Source of the DNA: Hofstenia miamia
Taxonomy: Eukaryota > Xenacoelomorpha > Acoela
Length of the DNA stretch: 64,000 nt
Reading direction: 5' to 3'
Assembly: GCA_004352715.1 (NCBI GenBank)
Contig: SCFE01000010.1
Span: 1,518,645-1,582,644 of the forward strand
In this document: positions 48,924 to 61,469 of the stretch, piece after piece
How the letters are laid out: the number at the start of each line of letters is the position of its first letter
How positions within the stretch are numbered: the stretch's first letter is position 1
Notes under the pieces: model-generated
What the model saw: the letters and a program-made list of their open reading frames with translations, nothing else
Databases searched by the model: none
Told to the model about the DNA's origin: nothing
Program-made: the position numbers and the translations under genes

Positions 48924-50715
48924 AGTGCAGACTTGACATTAAGATAAGATAAGATAAGATAAGAGAATTTTTATTCAAATAAATGTTAACAATTAAATAA
49001 CTGATAATTTATTTGAATAGCGTCATTAAATTCACAAAAACACATATATACAATTCACATAAATTACAAAAGAAATCTTGCAGGCTATGGATAAATTACT
49101 ATAGTACTATTTTAATAACGAGTTATAGTATAGTCATTGTTATAAAATTTGTATCCTAGCCATGATTTTCCAGAAATATATTTTTGCTTAAGGAAGATTT
49201 TTAAATGCTTTTTAAAAGGTTTCAATTTTTCAATATTTTTAATTTCTTTAGGTAGCGAATTCCAGGTTCGAATGGCGACATTAATGAAGGATTTCTTTAA
49301 AACGTTCTTCTTATACTTAACGCATGTGAAAAGCTTTGATCTTGAATTCTGTTTATGAATAAATCCCGGTATTTTAATCGTATTATAAGGTGGTAGGTTT
49401 CTGATTAGTTTGAAGAATGTCAGAAGGGTATTTAACATAACTAGTTGTTTTGGAAAAAGAATTGACCTAGAAATGTACTGTTTGGTTTGCGATGAGTTTT
49501 TCGTTGTGATATTTAATGCCCATCTTAATTGAACATTAAGTTTTTTATAAAGCACTTCGTTTAGATCAGTAAATAAAATGTTTGCGTAATTAAGGTGACT
49601 CATGATGAAAGCATGGAAGAATTGAATTATGGCACAAGGTGGTAATTGCCTAACTACTAGTGTCATACTTTTTATACCTATAGCTAATTTTCTAACTATC
49701 AGATTGATGTGAGAGTTGAATTTTAGCTTTGAATCAATTGTTACTCCTAGGTACTTGAAAGTGTCCACAATAGGAACATTAATATTATTTACACATAAAG
49801 TCACTGCAGAAACATCGTAATTGTTTTTATTCGGCGGCAAAATACAAAATTCTGTTTTAGCTTCATTAATATTCAACTTGTGCATGCAAAAGTATTTTGA
49901 CAATTTGTTACAATTCAATTCTATAGATTCTGCTGCTAGTTGCATTGATGAATTATCGCTGAAAATGCAAGTGTCATCGGCATATTGGATTAAATTGCAA
50001 TTAATTATAGAATGCATGTCATTTACATAAATACTAAAAAGAAGAGGACCTAGAATCGTACCTTGAGGCACCCCATTGCAAACCGGTAACCATTCTGAAA
50101 AAATATCATTTAATTTAACTCTTTGGAATCTTTGACTGAGGTAACTAGTTATCAATTGTTTACTATTACTAGAAAATCCTAAGTAAGATAGTTTTTCAAT
50201 TAGAATGTTATGATTAATCGAATCAAAGGCTTTTGAAAGATCTAAACAAGCTATAGCTACAAATTTATTAGAATCAAGTGATGCTCTCCAAGTTTCAGTA
50301 GCGTTTAATAGTGCATCAGTTGTTGAGAAATTTTTGCGAAAACCAAATTGCGTGTTTGATAATAAATTATATTTATTTAAATGTTCAGTTATTTGATTAT
50401 GTAATATTCTTTCGAATATTTTGCTTATTGGAGAAGTAATTGAGATTGGCCGATAATTAGTGGCAATTGATGGGTCGTTTTTCTTAAAAATAGGAGTAAT
50501 GTGAGCAAGTTTTAAATTATCCGGGAAGTAATTTAGTTTTATGCATTCATTAAAGATAAAATTTAATGGATTTGCAATGATGTCTGCAGTAATTTTAAGG
50601 GCCCATGAGGGAATGCTTGATGGACCGCTTGATTTGTTGGTTTTAAGCTTATTGATTGACTTAATAATTTCATAACTAGTTGTATAAGGCAGAAAATGAA
50701 TAGTGCAGATTTGAC
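48924..50715 (-). mobile_element. LINE copy (family C), best preserved, with 14-bp target duplication
   Basis: The insert is 48,938-50,701, flanked by AGTGCAGACTTGAC (48,924-48,937) and AGTGCAGATTTGAC (50,702-50,715), 13 of 14 identical. One frame stays open from about 50,700 to the stop at 49,112. It contains the RT core: NKSSGPSSIPSWALKI, LAHITPIFKKNDPS, NYRPISITSPISKIFERIL, LSNTQFGFRKNFSTTDALL, LDLSKAFDSINHNIL, GVPQGTILGPLLFSIYVND, the catalytic LIQYADDTCIFSDN, FKYLGVTIDSKLKFNSHI and the thumb. The C terminus is GKSWLGYKFYNNDYTI. All catalytic aspartates are present, but the endonuclease and ORF1 are missing through 5' truncation. The 3' tail is (TTATC)4, seen as GATAA repeats at 48,942-48,963. 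CR1/Jockey-like lineage is probable. Confidence 0.92.
48942..48964. repeat. (GATAA)n LINE 3' tail
   Basis: Four AAGAT/GATAA units form the 3' terminus of the minus-strand family C LINE. Confidence 0.9.
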
Positions 50716-51690
50716 TTTTTTGTGGAAGTACCGTCTTGATTAGAATTTGTTATGATAAAATTAGCAAGAGATATGATACATGAGAAGAAATTATTAGACG
50801 AAGTTGATATTTCAGGGGAAAGTCGTAGAGCGAAAAATTCAACGGAGAGCACCGTACATAATACGATCTATCAGTACTGCTAAAGAAGCATTTACCTGCC
50901 AACATTGAGATCCATATAACAGAGAAGATAAACAGTAAGAATTAAAGATAATGAACTTAGTGTGAGAAGATGTAGAAATTGGCACATTTGTTCTAAGCAA
51001 GAAAAATTTAGATGATAATTATTTAATTTTAGAAAAAATGTGTGGAGTCCAGGTTAATGATTTGGAAATAATGATACCGACATCTTTACCTTCAGATTTT
51101 ATAGGAATAATGAAATTTTCTATTGAAACTGAAGATAAACGAGAGGAGGTAATAAAAAGCTCTTCAGATTTGGGTAGATTATTTGATTGTGACCAATCTG
51201 AAGCATATTCACAAAAAGATTGAAGACATTTGAGAGAAGTAGAAAAAATTCTAGTATCATCAACATATAGCATACAATTTGTTTGAAGAGATTGAGAAGG
51301 TACAAAATCATTTATAAAGATAAGGAAAAATAAAGGACCTAAAATAAAACTTCGGAAGTTACAGACAGCTCTGATGACCTGAATTGATGCGAACATATTG
51401 AGTTCGGCAAGAAAGATAACCAGCAATTAGTGATAAAAAAGAAGAGTCAAATCCAAAATTAGATAATTTAGATAATAATGTAGAGTGAGAGACCTTATCA
51501 AATGCTTTTTTTAAAATCGAAATAAATAGTATAATGGGGTACACTTCAATCATAGTGATAATATGCTGAATCAAGGAATTTAAGTAAAGATAAATTTGTT
51601 GGTTTTACGACGAAGTAATCCAAATTGATGTGGAGAAATTAGAGGACGAATGACAGGATAAATAGGTCTGACAACTATTCTTTCGAATAT
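50716..51690 (-). mobile_element. LINE-A, 3' half of RT (older host element)
   Basis: Continuing from the other side of the family C insertion, the minus strand gives FERIVVRPIYPVIRP and ISPHQFGLLRR just below 51,690. FISILKKAFDKVSHSTLLSK (motif A region), FGFDSSFLSLIAGYLSCRTQ, FRSFILGPLFFLIFINDF, then LYVDDTRIFST (YADD changed to YVDD) and LPKSEELFITSS follow. Next come VGIIISKSLTWTPHI and, near 50,870, RIMYGALR, the usual end of the RT thumb region. Stops and frameshifts break it. The motifs differ from family C, so this is a second LINE family. It ends at the 14-bp duplication of the inserted family C copy. Confidence 0.8.
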
Positions 51691-52840
51691 TAAGATAAGA
51701 TAAGATAAGACAATCTTTATAAAGAGAAGGTAAAGCAATTAATATAAACTGATGGCTTCTCAAAATAACGTCATTAGAAAAATAAAACAAAATCATACTA
51801 TTTACAAACCTATACATTGCTAAACAGGCTAAGAATAAGTCTACATTCTAGTAATTGCTATTATAGAATTTGTACCCTGTCCAAGATCTTCCTGAGATGA
51901 ATTTTTGCTTAAGAATAAAACGTTATTTAGATTATTCCATTGCCCTGTTGCTACGTTTAAAAATGAGTTTTCTTTGACTTTACGTCTGAACCCAGTGACA
52001 ACATATTTCTTAGATCGTGTATTGAAAGTTTTCCTGAATTCAGGGAGATTTATCTTATCATAAGGCGGAATTTCGTTAGCAGCTTTGAAAAATAATGTAG
52101 CAATATTGATTTGTATTAATTGTTGAGGAGAAGGACACGTTTCCAAAATATAATTTTTGGTGTTACTAGAATTTCTTTTACAAACATTTCAAGCCCATTT
52201 ATATTGCAGCTGAAGTTTATTAAATATTGATCTCTTCAAATTTGAAAATAGTCCACTCCCGTAATTTAGGTGGCGCATAACAAATGCATGGAAGAGCTGA
52301 ATTATTGCATGAGGAGGTAATAGGTCAGCAACCTGAGAAATAGTTCTTATGCCAGCAGCAATTTTTTTCTGTGTAGATTTAATGTGCTCGGAAAATGAAA
52401 GTTTTGAGTCAATTTATTCCTAAATATTTGAAAGTATCACTTGCAGAAATAATTGCGTTTTTTATAGTCAAATTTTTATTTGTGTGCAAGTTATTATTGA
52501 AAAAGGGGTTCATTATGCAAAATTGCGTTTTCTCGGCATTAATGCGTAATTTGTGCATAGAGAACTAATGGCTTAGTGACTGGCAGTTGGATTCCACTTT
52601 TTTTATTGCAACATCTAAGGACTTGTTGGCGGAAAATATACAGATATCGTCTGCATATTGTATAAGATTGCAATTAGTATAAAAGTTCATATCATTGACA
52701 TAGATTATAAACAGAAGAGGTCCAAGAATGGTTCCTTGCGGAACACCTTTTTTAATATACAGCCAGTCTGAAAGTAGTGAGTTGATTTTAACTCGTTGTT
52801 TCCTATTACTTAAGAAACTCGCAATTAGTGAACAATGTGA
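51691..52840 (-). mobile_element. LINE copy (family C) inserted within LINE-A
   Basis: The minus strand from about 52,835 encodes QRVKINSLLSDWL and KKGVPQGTILGPLLFIIYVN. NCNLIQYADDICIFSANKSL, MHKLRINAEKTQFCI and TFKYLG follow in shifting frames. The thumb and C terminus lie at 52,146-51,841 (INIATLFFKAANEIPPYDKI, RSKKYVVTGFRRKVKENSFL, QWNNLNN), ending in SGRSWTGYKFYNSNY. The 3' tail is (TTATC)3, seen as AAGATAAGATAAGATAAGAC at 51,692-51,711. It is 5'-truncated like the copy at 48.9 kb and carries several frameshifts. LINE-A sequence resumes on both sides, showing insertion. No clear target duplication was seen. Confidence 0.85.
51692..51711. repeat. (GATAA)n LINE 3' tail
   Basis: Three GATAA units at the 3' end of the inserted family C LINE. 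Confidence 0.9.
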
Positions 52841-55430
52841 GAGAAGAGATATAGAATAGCAAAGTCGCGGAGAAATATTCTTGATTTGTAGATAAGTACA
52901 ACTATAGCTTTTTCCATTCTAAGGGAAAATTTGAAGTAATTAAGATAGAACGGAATAAGCAGAATAGAGCATCAGCAATTAAGGAAGAAATATTTTTCAG
53001 CAGAGTAGAAGGGAAACCATCAAGAGGAGTTGAATGAGATTTAATGGGAGATAAAAGTTTGTAAATAGAATAAGGTGTAAACGATAAAAGGATTATTTCA
53101 GTTAGATTGTAACATGTATTACTAGAAATATCATGGTGAGAGGCAGGTGAGAACACAGAAATAAAATATTCATTACAAAGATTAGCAATGGATGTAGGTG
53201 TAGAATCTAGATGTTCATTAAATTCTAAGGTTGACGGGAGTTTGTTAGAGTTAGATAAACTTTTAATGAGAGCGTGCGCAGAGTTAATAGATTTATCGCT
53301 GAAGTTTCTTAGGAAGCAGATCTTGTCTAGTTCAATAGAAATAGAAAGTGCATCAGATATTTTAGCAAGAAGAAATGATTGGTCAGTGGGATGAATACTT
53401 AGACTTCTTAGAAACCTAAGTTTATTAGCAAGATTAACAGAATGAAAAGAATAAAAGAATGGAAGATATTGTCTTCCTTTGCGCTTGCGTGGAATAAACA
53501 ACAAACAGGCATGTTAAATTTAACAATGAAGATTAGATTAGATAGATAAAATCATCAGGTTGATAAGTTTCTAAAGGATCAATAAAAGTGAACGTTTAAG
53601 ATATGTATTTAATGAAGTATAATTGGCGTTAGAATAGGAATAAGTTGAAATTAAAATCATATGAAAAGTCGAATTAAGAAGTGTAGTGGCAGTAAAAAAG
53701 AAATGATCAGAAGAGAAGGTCGCGGAGATCAGTATATCTATGGAAGTGCTAGATGCATTAGAAAAAAATATGTCAAACACATTGCCAGATAATTGAGTTG
53801 GAGAGGAAACAAATTGAGAGAGATTATCATAAAAATAGATCAGAAGCTCAAGGTCATATTGATGCAAAATATCTTAAAATTCCTGAATGCATTTTAATAA
53901 GATCATTTCAACCAAGTCTAAATACGAAGAAAGATTATGTACATAAACTATTGTTACCAATAATTAATATTTAGTGAAATAAAATATTGCTATAAAATCA
54001 AATAAATTTAGAGAGAATTATTTGCAAATAACGGACGATGACTGTAAGTCGAAATATATTTGAATGTTTTTGTTAAAATTATTAAAAATCCTTAAAAATG
54101 CTCATATTGATCAGTTGAGAAAGAAGCAGACCACTCAGGATGGGGTAAGTTGAAATCACCAGTAATAAAAATATTAGGTTCGAGAAAGCCATTCAAATAG
54201 TTAAAATTCTTAGTTGTTTAAAATTTCTGCAACCGTTGAGAAAAGAGAAGACAGTTTGATGCAATATTGACTAGTTGAGGGGGGATTATATAGACAGATT
54301 ACTAAAAGACTAAAAGAAGAATAAAATGTAATAGTTGAATAAAAGTTAGAGGAAATGTGAGATGTAATAAAGTCAAGATTACTTAATGAATTGATAGCAA
54401 TTAATGTACCTCCGTGGCAGATAGATCTATCTGTGCGTGCAACTACAGTAAAAGAAGAGAGAAAAATAAAAGAGTCAGGAATAGAATCATCCAGCCAGGT
54501 TTCAGTTAGACAAATTAGTGTAGGTGGATTAACGATGGCAGAGAGAAATTAAGAAAAATTCACTCGGCGGTGAGAATATGTAAGCTGTGACAGTTGCCAC
54601 AAAGAAGAGTAATAGATGAGGAATCTAGTCAATTTGAGATTGTTTTATTTGAAGAAATAGGAATGGAAGGTTTGGATAACTCGATAGGAGAATTGTTGTA
54701 ATAGAGAAATAGAGATAGAACTTTTAGATGAAAAGGATTAGCTCCAGCTTTGAGAAACTCACGACAAACACGGAGCATGTTGGATTCAAGTCCTAGATCA
54801 TGAGATAACTCGCGAAATAAGAAGACAGAAAGTGTGAAAAGATTTCAGACATGAAGAAACACTAATTATTTTTCTAGAGTCCCATTCAGAATTTAACTGA
54901 ACTATAATAGTTCGGTGGCGGTTCTCCGAGAAGCGACCTCGGTGATAAATATTGCGTAATGGAGTGTCGGGGCATCGAAATGTGTGAGAATATCCTTTCC
55001 GCAGATATGATCATGCTCCAATCTTATTTTCAAGGGCGTGTTGTTGGGGATTCTTTAATTTATCGAATTCTAAGTGATGTTCGAAAAGAGTTTGGATCAT
55101 AGTTGGTAGGAGGCATTGTATTGGGGGAGACGTCACTGTAGGAATCGATTTAGAAATTTTATCCATTTTACTGGAAATTTCTTCTATTGACGCATCATTA
55201 GTAGGTCTTGTACGAGCGTGTTCAAAAGCCTTCAAGATCAGAATTGTTGCATGATTTTAAATTTTCAGCATCAACTGCATTCAATGTTATTAAATCATTG
55301 AAATTCATTGTACTAAATGCCAAGTACATTCTTCTAGCATTGACTCTAATGCACAATGTTTGCCAACATTGACACAATTTTTTACAGGAAATTGATAAAA
55401 CAAATTTCTTGCGATGAACATTTGCCATAG
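52841..55430 (-). mobile_element. LINE-A, 5' part: ORF1-like segment, APE endonuclease, RT start
   Basis: Reading down the minus strand: a Cys-rich start (VLSISCKKLCQCWQTLCIRV, 55,428-55,222) ends in NFNDLITLNAVDAENL, resembling a decayed PHD-like ORF1 segment. A helical stretch follows (SSKMDKISKSIPTV). The apurinic-type endonuclease has ICLTETWLDDSIPDSF near 54,500, ARTDRSICHGGTLIAINS, and the C-terminal boxes SGNVFDIFFSNASSTSIDIL and FSSDHFFFTAT (53,800-53,690). A linker open from 53,504 to 52,902 includes SHSTPLDGFPSTLLKNI and ITSNFPLEWKK. The RT begins IVVLIYKS before the family C insertion at about 52,840. Stops and frameshifts are common. This is the only LINE in the window with an endonuclease. 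Confidence 0.82.
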
Positions 55431-57223
55431 GCCTTCAGCTAATCATAATTTTGATATTTTAAGATATGCGGTTGGAGGTGCAATTTTGAACTCCAATACC
55501 AAGAAGAGCTCATAATTTGATAAATACACTTTTTGTTTTAAAGTAGAATATATAATACATAAATATATAATTTTAATCACAGAGGCTTATAAGGTGACAA
55601 ATTGAATAATAAACTATAAAAAGCAAGATAAAATAAAAATTACGATACAATCCGAACAACTATAAAAATATATTTATAAATGTTAGCAATCCTATTTAGT
55701 TTGAAAATAAACTTTACTAAACTTACTAGAACGGATATTTTTAATTTCAACAAATAAATTATTTGAAAACGAACTAGTTTAACCAAAGCATATGAAATCT
55801 GTGCTGAATTAGGCTTTCTTAATATAAATTCTAAAAGAAATAAAAATTTAGAAATGCAAAAATTGAAACATTGCAAGCAAATGATAAGGGAATTCTTCAT
55901 GTTCAATTTACTTGTCTTCAGAAGAAATAAAAACAAAATTATATTTCCATTAAATATTACAAACAAATTTTGAATGAATTGTCTTTGATTCCTAAATATA
56001 TGAATGAAATATTACAATAAAAATAAAAGCAATTGTATGATGTGCACATCTGATAGGTCAAAGATTATTTATAGTCAACTATAATACGAGAAGCATTTTC
56101 ATGAAAAACAATTCAAACAAGGATAGTCTAGTCGAGGTAAAGCAGCTGAAAAGGTGTCATATCAAAGAAAAATGATTTGGGAGACACCACCAAAAACAAA
56201 ACACGGGAAATAGTCTATGATGGCATAGTTGTATGAAAAAACAATAAAAAATAGCAACTCAAATTACCAAAGCGATTGCACCTCAAAACAAAATATTTAA
56301 TTTTATTAATTAGTTGTAGATTATCAGATCAACAGAAAGAAATCGTTTAATGGATCAGTAGGATCCAATTTCAGTATCAACAACATCTTCTGCGACAACA
56401 TGTACTGATGTGGTGCACGTGCATCTCTTTGGTTGTCCAATGGTTAAATCTATCAGCATTATTTCCATTTTATAATTAAAGTGGGTGAGTAGATAGTTCA
56501 GATTGAAGCAAGTCAAAAGCCAATTCCAAAACACAGCACATCTCAGTCGTAGTTGAGCAGTGGGAAACATTAATTAAAAGATCCAACGCTTGAACAAATG
56601 CAAAGGTTTGCAGATACGCAAATATTAGTTCATTCTAATCAACATGGATATTGAGAAGTAGCTTATTAAGAGCAAGTAACTGATTGCATTACATTTAAGA
56701 ATAAATTTAAAAAGTTAACAATTATAAAAAGGTTATTAACATTCATTTTTCGTTTCATACACACAAACAAAACGCATGATTTGCTATTTTTTCAGTAGAA
56801 AATTGGTTATAAAAGTACGAATGGACGAAACCCAAAAATTATTTTCCAAACTTTCCTATATAAACATGATAAATACATCTAAAAAAACACTGCAAAAAAC
56901 AGTTCTCTTAAACAGTTTTTAAAATATGTTTTATACATTTCTTGTTTAAAACATGTCCACCCTGTCTACATCACACCGAAACTAGAATCAGCACACTCGT
57001 TCACAGAAATTTTTGCAAAGCCATGAGGCTGGTCAATTAATTTAAGTTTACTAAAGCCAAGTAAACTCATATGCTTGTTTCGAAAAACATCCATCATATT
57101 CTCGAAACCGACTTACAATGATTAAGCCTTGGGGTTCAAAGCTTTTTATCCGCACTTACACGACTCAGGTTTGCTGCTTTCTAAAGTACATTTAACAATG
57201 AAGTCAACAAAGCCAACAATAGC
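55431..57223. other. Intergenic stretch downstream of the ZUP1 homologue
   Basis: No gene was recognised with confidence. A minus-strand AATAAA (TTTATT at 57,228-57,233) about 190 bases below the ZUP1 stop could be its polyadenylation signal. A minus-strand open frame at 56,355-56,570 is listed separately. Confidence 0.4.
56355..56570 (-). CDS. Unrecognised 71-codon open frame
   Basis: The C-terminal half (IGQPKRCTCTTSVHVVAEDV, then VDTEIGSY-stop) is richer in GC and has less biased codons than its surroundings, which suggests possible coding history. I recognise no family. It could be a short terminal exon, a repeat relic or chance. Confidence 0.15.
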   Translation of the reverse strand: MFPTAQLRLRCAVFWNWLLTCFNLNYLLTHFNYKMEIMLIDLTIGQPKRCTCTTSVHVVAEDVVDTEIGSY

Positions 57224-57227
57224 ACTG

Positions 57228-57233
57228 TTTATT
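57228..57233 (-). terminator. Candidate polyadenylation signal AATAAA for the ZUP1 homologue
   Basis: AATAAA on the minus strand lies about 190 bases beyond the stop codon. In sequence this AT-rich, other such hexamers occur by chance. Confidence 0.3.
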
Positions 57234-57420
57234 AACTATCAGTATATAAAACGTAAAAAACGTATGGAATGCATTTCGAAACTGGTAACATGACAATTAA
57301 CGAACTGCAGATTCAGTTATTACTTTAATCTTTTGGGTGGGATAAAATTTAAAAATCACATCCCCAATTCAATCATTTAAATATTTGAATACAGCGTTTG
57401 TTAATTATTTACACGTAACG

Positions 57421-57599
57421 TCATACTTCTCGTTCTTCCTTAGAAAGTTTACCAGTTACAGCTACCAACTGATACTGTTTAGACGTGAACTTGGTGATTG
57501 GCAAGAAATTAGAGGTAATCGATTTTGCAGGGTCCAACACAATTAAATTGAATGAATGATCATCAATAAGTTCATATCCTGCCACTATCAAACTGTGAC
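57421..57599 (-). CDS. ZUP1: ZUP1 homologue exon F, catalytic His and Asp, stop
   Basis: The acceptor is AAATTTAG|GT; the split Gly codon joins KEG to HSLIVAGYELIDD. The His in GHS and the Asp in LIVLDP complete the Cys-His-Asp triad. It ends in GKLSKEEREV at a TGA (57,423-57,421), shorter than vertebrate C termini. Confidence 0.9.
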
Positions 57600-60500
57600 C
57601 TAAATTTGATGTCACTAGAATAGCATAATACATTGTAGCACTAAAAACTAATATTAAATACATAAAGTAAATCGTATTGAAAACACGCGAGTTTGATGAG
57701 AATTACAACTATATAGATATAGCTGCAGTAGGACCACAAACTTAAAACATGGTGGTAAAACAAAATATTGCAAAATAGAAAGCCAATAAATTTTAAACCC
57801 CAAGTAGGATACCTTGGAAGTCGATATTGAACGTACTTAAGAGAAAAGTGCTTAAAGTTAAAAAAACCTTAAAACAAAAATATTCCCGGTTAATTCGAGT
57901 TTGGCAGACAATAACAACTTGTGTATCAGCAGAACACTTAGAGAAACATAGTATCAGTATATGTGGGACAACATCTCTAAGGACACAATTTCCATAAAAC
58001 CGTAAATTGACAAACTTTTAACATAAATTACATTGATGTTAGGCAGGTGTTTTTAAAATTCAAAAAAACATTAGAAGTAAATAAAGTCTGGGAATACACA
58101 TTATTATGTCATAAACAAAATATAAAACAAAAAAATTACAGTTAAATTAAAATACATACAAAATTAGGATTACATTGTTGAATTTCTGACAACGATAATT
58201 TATGACACAGATAAAGAAAGTGGTATAGGTTTGAGTTAAGGACCATATATTCAATATGCTCGGAAAAACTGGATAAATTCTTGTTCAGGAATAAAATGTT
58301 TTAAGCTGGAAAGTAAAAAACAACACACCTTCTTTTTGTAAATAGACACAAGGTTTTGCATCTTGCTTCAGGAAGGCATCGAAACCAAGAAAACATTTTG
58401 CCTCAAAATAATTTCTAATCCATGAAAACATGGCATCGTGTTGCTTGGAAGTAGATGATGGAGAAAGCACGTTGACTAGAGCACACCTGAAAATTGAATT
58501 AAAATAATACTACATGAAATTCCTTGCACCTATCGACACATTCTATTGTTTAGAAGAGATATTTAATTACGCCTAGTCAAACTTCGAATTCAGTAACAAT
58601 ACAATTGCTCTCAATAAAAAATACTTGAAAACCACAAGGATGACATAAAAATCAATGCTGAAACCTTGGAATTTAACAAAAGCCAGATTGTAAAACTTAA
58701 ATTGGTTTAAGCAAGTAACACTTAATGAATAAAATGGGGAAGAATTAACAACATAAGCACATACTTTACACCGAGATACGATAAGAGCGCGAAAACTTCA
58801 GTAGCACCAATCCATTTCTTTGTTCCAACTAGTTTTCCCAATTGCTTCTGTCCAACGGAATCAAAACCCTCAGCCCATGCCCTTTCTATAAAATTTTGAA
58901 TATCCGACGTGGAAGTACAGACTAAATATACCTTAAAAAGATTTTGAATCCACAAACCGTACGAATAATACAGTACACCAAAAATGTGGAGCAAAATTCA
59001 AAATGTTTAGACAATTAGGAAAAAGTTATAACGTGGTCACAATTGACTCATGTTAACAACCCTAATTAACGTGTTAAATGATGCAGCCAGTAACTGAACT
59101 TCAGTATAACATAATGTCTAGTATCAAACCACTATTTATTATTTGTAACATCGAATGATACCTGTTAGCTAAAGATAGCATAAAAGTAAGGTATTAGCAA
59201 ATGCATTTTAGAATTTAGCACTAAAGGAGTGAATTTTTCTGCAAAAAATAATTCTAGTAAAAAATTATTTAAAGGACTAGCTTAGGATGCAAACCCTAAA
59301 CAGTCCGGTGTTATTCTAATAATTGTGATGAACTCTTCAAGAAATTTCAAACTTAATTCACAAACTAAGAAATATATGCAAAATACGAAGCTCCCTCAGG
59401 ACAGTAATGCCTCCTCTTTTAAGAATGGTTTGTCTGCAGAATAAGAATCAGTTGTGATAAATTGTTGCTCAAAAATAGGTAATATTTACAAATCACTCCA
59501 GATATAGAGTAATACACTACTAAATGGGAACGAATACTTCAACTAAAATTTAAATATAAAAATATAATCATATTATATGAAAAACTTTCAAGTATAAGCC
59601 AAAATCGTTTTTACTCAAAAGAAATAACTGCCCTAATCCTTATAGTAGGTTGGTATTTAACCCTACTTGCGTAGCCTAAGGCCGGTTGTTTTCATCACAT
59701 TCTCATGGGTTAGTCAAAATATGTTCAAGATTTTGTCAATTTATCTTCTTGGACTGAAGGATTATGCGCTCGTCATTGTAAAGCAGTAGTTAAATTAATG
59801 AGAATGTACAGAAGTAAAGGTATGGCTTTATGCGCATCAATATGCAGGCAAATAATTATTTTCGTGGTGGAAAATGCTTTTATAAACAACCAATTATTTC
59901 AGGAATTTTGCAAAATAATAATCACTGTGGGCTTCAGTACACAACATTAGAGAAAATCAAATATCCTAGACTAATAAAAGCCATCAGTAAATTTCTGTTA
60001 ATAATTCATTAGAAATTTTTTCTATATTTCAATTATTCAGATACTAGCATTCACCTTAATTGAAAAGATTTAAATTCATTCTCTTTGCTTTAATATCTAT
60101 GACGTCTATATTTGTTGGCACAGGACAAAACTGTTTGTTGCGTGACATCTACAATCAAATAACATACTGCATGTGTTAAAAATAAAAATTAAATTATTAG
60201 TAATAACTAATAATAATACAATTGCACAGTTTGTCCAAAAATATAATTGCACCGAAGCGAGGAAAATTCAAAATAAGCATTGATGAGAAAGCGTTGCTGA
60301 GGTGGAATGATACCACACTAACAATAGCAAATACAGTTTCCTCAGCAAATTATTTATGCAAAATTAGAAAAGAAATGTAGGCATTAAAAAAGTAAAATTA
60401 GAATGTTTAAGAAAAAAAAGAATATGGAAGAACTCATATAGTTTTAGCAGAGATCAGGTGACAGTGAACCAGTGCCAAGCATTTCGGAAGTGTCTATTGA

Positions 60501-61434
60501 TTGAATTATTCAAAATTATTTTGAAACACTATATTTTCAAACGGTTTGATATGTAGGGAATATCACTTAGTTGGCATGGTTTGTGCAAAATTGCAAATGC
60601 TTCGGATTTAGCCCCAACGACAGTATATTCAGAAAAACAGGGCCGATATAGAATTCGAGTCCACAGAAGCATTCATCATCATTTGAACACAGAAATCAGA
60701 AACAATGAGTTTTGCCTATAAGTTGATTAAATGCTAAAAGTAATTTTAATCTAATCGAAAAAAATTTCTTAAAAATCCATTAATGGAAATGGGTAGGGTG
60801 GAAATTCAATTATGGACAATAATGGAAAATTAATTACCATTTTGAAAAAATATAGGATAATGGATAAATTTACCAATTAGAGTGCTTTTTCACATCAATA
60901 TCTTCAAATATTTGTGAAGACTAAGTAAAGTGATCATATATATAAACGCAAGTTCTTGACGGCATGTTCTCCAAAAGTCTTATACTCCGAAAAATACAAA
61001 GCCTGGCCTGAGGGGGCATGTAATATCGGTGCTGATTGTTTTCATCGCCCGTTCTAAGTGTTTTTGGTTTTTACATTGTAGTTGTAAATATGTAGACAAC
61101 AATTTTGTATATAATATTATGTATTCGATGTAAATTGAGAACAGTTTTAGAAAACTTTAATATCAAGACAGTAATTCGCTGATCCCAGCGATATAACATT
61201 GACACCGAGTGACTAAGTTGCTAAAGTAAATACTAATAAAAGAACTAATTTTTTCTGCATTCTAGAGCAACAATTTTACTCATGATTCCAAATCCATTTC
61301 CTTGTTATTCTAATATATACGGTATAAAAGAAATTATTTTATATAATACCAATAAGGAAACAGTCACTCCTCTAGACACAGATTTAAACTGACAAAATTC
61401 AAAATGAAGAGAAATACTGCTATAGAAAGTAGAT

Positions 61435-61469
<35 letters not shown>

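Noticed and set aside
48942-48964. GATAA array as a GATA-factor regulatory cluster
   Set aside because: It sits exactly at the 3' end of a LINE, and the same repeat ends its sister copy, so it is the element's tail.
55640-55966. 108-codon minus-strand hydrophobic frame
   Set aside because: Low-complexity Leu/Ile/Phe/Lys composition as expected from AT-rich DNA; no conserved motif.
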